Below are positions 13,566-15,502 of a DNA stretch of 15,502 bases, one piece after another (position 1 is the first letter of the stretch; every line of letters starts with the position of its first letter). Position numbers and translations under genes: made by a program. This DNA is from JAAYZM01 sp964510785. GTDB taxonomy: Bacteria > Actinomycetota > Actinomycetes > Actinomycetales > Cellulomonadaceae. A model generated the notes under the pieces. That model saw only the letters and a program-made list of their open reading frames with translations, was not told the origin of the DNA and searched no databases. The stretch lies in NCBI GenBank assembly GCA_964510785.1, contig CAZECM010000071.1:1-15502 (forward strand). The letters run 5' to 3'.

Positions 13566-14828
13566 GTGACTCACGTCCTTGACGAGCTCGCCTGGCGCGG
13601 GCTCATCGCGCAGTCCACCGACCTCGGCGCACTGCGCGCCGCGATGGACTCCGGACCCATCACGTACTACTGCGGCTTCGACCCGACCGCGCCGAGCCTG
13701 CACCACGGGCACCTCGTGCAGCTCGTGCTGCTGCGCCACCTCCAGCTCGCCGGGCACCGCGCGATCGCGCTCGTGGGCGGGGCGACGGGGCTCATCGGCG
13801 ACCCACGCATGTCCGGGGAGCGGGTCCTCAACACGAAGGACACCGTGGCCGAGTGGGTCGAGCGGCTGCGGGGGCAGGTCGAGCGGTTCCTCGACTTCGA
13901 CGGCGAGAACCCGGCGCGGCTCGTCAACAACCTCGACTGGACGGGTGAGCTCTCGGCGATCGACTTCCTGCGCGAGGTGGGCAAGCACTACCGCCTCGGC
14001 ACGATGCTCGCGAAGGACACGGTCGCGCGCCGGCTCGCGAGCGACGAGGGGATCTCCTTCACGGAGTTCAGCTACCAGATCCTGCAGGGCTACGACTACC
14101 TCGAGCTGCACCGGCGCTACGGCTGCTCGCTCCAGACCGGCGGCAACGACCAGTGGGGGAACCTGTTGTCCGGGGTCGAGCTCGTGCGCAAGAGCGACCA
14201 GGCCACCGTCCACGCGCTGACGACGCCGCTCATCACGAAGTCCGACGGCACGAAGTTCGGCAAGACGGAGGGCGGGGCCGTGTGGCTCGCGCCCGACATG
14301 ATGACGCCGTACGCCTTCTACCAGTTCTGGCTCAACACCGACGACGCCGACGTCGTGGGGTACCTCAAGACGTTCACCTTCCGGTCCCGTGAGGAGATCG
14401 CGACGCTCGAGGCGGCGGTCGAGGAGCGGCCGGCGGCGCGCGAGGCGCAGCGTGCGCTCGCCGAGGACGTGACGACGCTCGTGCACGGCGCCGACGCCGT
14501 CCTCAAGGCCGTCGGCGCGAGCCGGGCGCTGTTCGGTCGTGGCGAGCTCGGTGACCTCGACGAGCCGACCCTCGCGGCTGCGGTCGCGGAGCTGCCGCGG
14601 GCACGAGCGCGCGTTGGGGAACCGCTCGTCGACCTGTTCGTCGGAGCCGGCCTCGTCAAGAGCAAGGGGGAGGCGCGCCGGGCGGTGGCCGAAGGTGGGC
14701 TCTCCGTCAACAACGAGCGCGTCAGCGACGCCGACGCTGTGCTCGACGACGGACAGCTGCTGCACGGCCGCTGGGCGTTGCTGCGCCGGGGCAAGCGCAC
14801 CCTCGGGGTCGCGCAGACCACGGAATGA
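13566..14828 (+). CDS. tyrS: Tyrosyl-tRNA synthetase
   Basis: TyrS charges tRNA-Tyr with tyrosine in the cytoplasm. The 420-residue protein is a class I synthetase. Seen: CGFDPTAPSLHHGHL with the HIGH-equivalent HHGHL at residues 46-50, VGGATGLIGDP, the tyrosine pocket segments YQILQGYDYLEL and GGNDQWGN, and the KMSKS-equivalent KFGKT at residues 230-234. An S4-type RNA-binding domain fills about residues 350-415 (LVDLFVGAGLVKSKGEARRAV, then GGLSVNNERV). The length matches the bacterial TyrRS family. The GTG start is fixed by AGGAG (13556-13560) five bases upstream and by the start of homology; an earlier in-frame ATG at 13476 lies in the hairpin region. The gene is followed 621 bp later by 16S rRNA on the same strand. 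Confidence 0.97.
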   Translation: MTHVLDELAWRGLIAQSTDLGALRAAMDSGPITYYCGFDPTAPSLHHGHLVQLVLLRHLQLAGHRAIALVGGATGLIGDPRMSGERVLNTKDTVAEWVERLRGQVERFLDFDGENPARLVNNLDWTGELSAIDFLREVGKHYRLGTMLAKDTVARRLASDEGISFTEFSYQILQGYDYLELHRRYGCSLQTGGNDQWGNLLSGVELVRKSDQATVHALTTPLITKSDGTKFGKTEGGAVWLAPDMMTPYAFYQFWLNTDDADVVGYLKTFTFRSREEIATLEAAVEERPAAREAQRALAEDVTTLVHGADAVLKAVGASRALFGRGELGDLDEPTLAAAVAELPRARARVGEPLVDLFVGAGLVKSKGEARRAVAEGGLSVNNERVSDADAVLDDGQLLHGRWALLRRGKRTLGVAQTTE

Positions 14829-14844
14829 GCCGATCCCGCCTAGC

Positions 14845-14865
14845 CCCGCGCTCGGGTGTGTCTTT
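14845..14865 (+). terminator. Weak terminator-like hairpin after tyrS
   Basis: CCCG (14845-14848) and CGGG (14853-14856) can pair around a four-base loop and are followed by the T-rich stretch TGTGTCTTT. It starts 17 bp after the tyrS stop. The stem is short, so this is only a candidate. Confidence 0.3.
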
Positions 14866-14890
14866 GCAGGTCAGCCCACAGAACGCGAAC

Positions 14891-14904
14891 GTGACGGGGG
14901 TCAC
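14891..14904 (+). promoter_or_regulatory. CRP/GlxR-like dyad upstream of the rRNA promoter
   Basis: GTGA-CGGGGG-TCAC has the exact core of CRP-family operators (GTGA-N6-TCAC). Its centre is about 53 bp upstream of the transcription start predicted for P1, and its edge is 11 bp from the -35. The outer bases (C before, G after) lack the T/A of the full TGTGA...TCACA consensus. Confidence 0.4.
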
Positions 14905-14915
14905 GCCGCCTCGAT

Positions 14916-14944
14916 TTGACGAGGGGCCCGGGGAGCCGTAATGT
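14916..14944 (+). promoter_or_regulatory. rRNA operon promoter P1
   Basis: TTGACG (14916-14921), a 17-bp spacer and TAATGT (14939-14944) make a strong sigma-70-type (SigA/HrdB) promoter. The start would be near 14951, about 500 nt before mature 16S rRNA. Both hexamers match well and the context is an rRNA leader. Confidence 0.85.
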
Positions 14945-15036
14945 TCTGACACGTCGCCCCGCAGGGAGCACCGGACACCGAGGATCAAGACCCGGTGGCT
15001 GGTCCCGCAGGGAAGACCTCCCGGAACACTCCGAGC

Positions 15037-15050
15037 GGCAGGAAACTGCC
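15037..15050 (+). other. GAAA-tetraloop hairpin in the P1 transcript
   Basis: GGCAG (15037-15041) and CTGCC (15046-15050) pair around a GAAA loop, a stable GNRA tetraloop. It would occur only in RNA from P1, as P2 lies downstream. It may be a boxB-like antitermination signal, which is inference. Confidence 0.4.
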
Positions 15051-15117
15051 CGCCGTACGAGCGCGTCGGGAGCGCCGGATGGTTCCTCATCCCGCACGAC
15101 ACGCCGGATACGGCGAG

Positions 15118-15146
15118 TTGACGGGGAGGGAAAAGATGGCTAAGGT
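15118..15146 (+). promoter_or_regulatory. rRNA operon promoter P2
   Basis: TTGACG (15118-15123), again a 17-bp spacer, and TAAGGT (15141-15146) form a second promoter with the same -35 and spacing as P1, 202 bp downstream. The start would be near 15153, about 300 nt before mature 16S rRNA. Tandem promoters are usual for rRNA operons. Confidence 0.8.
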
Positions 15147-15165
15147 AGAGAAGTTGCCCCGAGAA

Positions 15166-15179
15166 GGAACGAGAGTTCC
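15166..15179 (+). other. boxB-like hairpin with GAGA loop in the rRNA leader
   Basis: GGAAC (15166-15170) pairs with GTTCC (15175-15179) across a GAGA (GNRA) tetraloop, about 15 nt after the P2 start. The position just before a boxA-like element fits the boxB-boxA order of rRNA antitermination sites. Confidence 0.5.
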
Positions 15180-15195
15180 GGACAGGTGCGCGTTC

Positions 15196-15215
15196 GTTCC
15201 TTGAGAACTCAACAG
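15196..15215 (+). promoter_or_regulatory. boxA-like antitermination element
   Basis: GTTCCTTGAGAACTCAACAG closely resembles the element found in actinobacterial rRNA leaders, where Nus factors (NusB-S10) bind boxA and protect the untranslated transcript from Rho. Its first bases (GTTCCTT) can also pair with AAGGAAC at 15164-15170, in competition with the adjacent GAGA hairpin. Confidence 0.6.
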
Positions 15216-15449
15216 CGTGTCAGGTAGTTGATGCCAAGTGCGTCTGCCTGGATCTAGCAGCTCCCATACGGGAGCCGGCGGGTGCAGTCAGCGCGAAAAT
15301 CACTTGGCTTGACTGAGGTATGCCCAGCCCCGTCTGGGAAGCCTCGGAAAAGTCAGGTTCAAATGGTGCGTTCCTTCGTCAGTGGGGAGCGTGCCAACTT
15401 CGTTTTGTTGGTAGCCGCGCGGCCTCGGTCGCGTTGGTACCGCTAGACA
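15216..15449 (+). other. Structured 5' leader of pre-16S rRNA
   Basis: No gene is seen here. Nested stems are visible. GCCAAGTG (15233-15240) pairs with CACTTGGC (15301-15308), enclosing the hairpin GCTCCC-ATAC-GGGAGC (15260-15275). CCCAG (15324-15328 region) pairs with CTGGG, flanked by GAGG/CCTC and GACT/AGTC. CCAAC (15394-15398) pairs with GTTGG (15407-15411), followed by the palindrome GCCGCGCGGC. This layout is expected for the precursor segment that is removed during 16S maturation. Confidence 0.65.
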
Positions 15450-15502
15450 TTTACGGAGAGTTTGATCCTGGCTCAGGACGAACGCTGGCGGCGTGCTTAA
15501 CA
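15450..15502 (+). rRNA. rrs: 16S ribosomal RNA, first ~53 nt (continues beyond the window)
   Basis: The universal 5' primer site AGAGTTTGATCCTGGCTCAG begins at 15457, equal to E. coli position 8, so the mature 5' end is near 15450. GACGAACGCTGGCGGCGTGCTTAA follows, as in actinobacterial 16S rRNA (the stretch runs into the window edge). It is the start of an rrn operon transcribed away from tyrS. Confidence 0.98.

Noticed and set aside
12801..14765. 654-codon open frame on the minus strand opposite mpg and tyrS
   Set aside because: Antisense shadow of tyrS and mpg, with low-complexity charged composition and no motif.
15309..15337. Third rRNA promoter starting with TTGACT at 15309
   Set aside because: No TANNNT hexamer lies 16-19 bp downstream; the sequence is better explained as part of a leader stem.
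14829..15449. tRNA gene or small protein between tyrS and 16S rRNA
   Set aside because: No cloverleaf with a GTTCRAN arm was found. The short open frames at 14916-15204 overlap promoter and leader elements and lack a ribosome binding site or recognisable motif.
1..15502. Insertion sequence, prophage or genomic island
   Set aside because: No transposase, integrase, terminal repeats or change in codon style was seen; gene order is conserved core.

Overview
The window is chromosomal core sequence from a very high-GC actinobacterium, most likely a Micrococcales member near Cellulomonas and relatives. The family assignment is inference. It rests on codon use (almost all codons end in G or C), frequent GTG starts, the argCJBDFRGH gene order, an F420-type oxidoreductase and the style of the rRNA leader. 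No phage, insertion sequence, CRISPR array, tRNA or other mobile feature was seen.

Layout. (1) 2-1190: the 3' end of a DEAD-box RNA helicase with an Arg/Gly-rich tail, then a SufE-family protein. (2) 1191-1473: a noncoding gap holding three 30-bp-period repeats that end in an 11-bp stem-loop, a strongly G-skewed tract, and a compact promoter/operator for argC that predicts a leaderless mRNA. (3) 1474-10282: a complete arginine operon, argC-argJ-argB-argD-argF-argR-argG-argH. ArgJ recycles the acetyl group. ArgB, ArgC and ArgD make N-acetylornithine, and ArgF, ArgG and ArgH convert ornithine to arginine. ArgR is the arginine-responsive repressor, encoded inside its own operon. (4) 10287-11875: a secreted lipoprotein of unknown function and a P-loop (uridine-kinase-like) ATPase, joined to argH with almost no spacing, so the apparent transcription unit has ten genes. 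(5) 11906-12766, minus strand: an LLM-class F420-dependent oxidoreductase, convergent with the kinase and divergent from the next gene. (6) 12834-14828: an alkyladenine DNA glycosylase (mpg/AAG family) and tyrosyl-tRNA synthetase (tyrS). The mpg-tyrS adjacency is also known in Mycobacterium tuberculosis. (7) 14829-15502: the promoter region, leader and first ~53 nt of a 16S rRNA gene, starting an rrn operon. Two near-identical promoters (TTGACG, 17-bp spacer) precede a structured leader with a boxA-like element.

How it works together: all but one of the genes from argC to the kinase start within or directly against the stop codon of the gene before, so translation is probably coupled and protein ratios fixed. 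ArgR would control the set from one operator that overlaps the argC promoter. The protein-coding content is ordinary, conserved housekeeping. The least explained items are the 30-bp repeat array and G-rich tract upstream of argC, the lipoprotein and kinase appended to the arginine operon, two divergent methyl-or-aromatic substitutions in otherwise conserved enzyme motifs (ArgF, AAG), and a CRP-like dyad upstream of the rRNA promoter.
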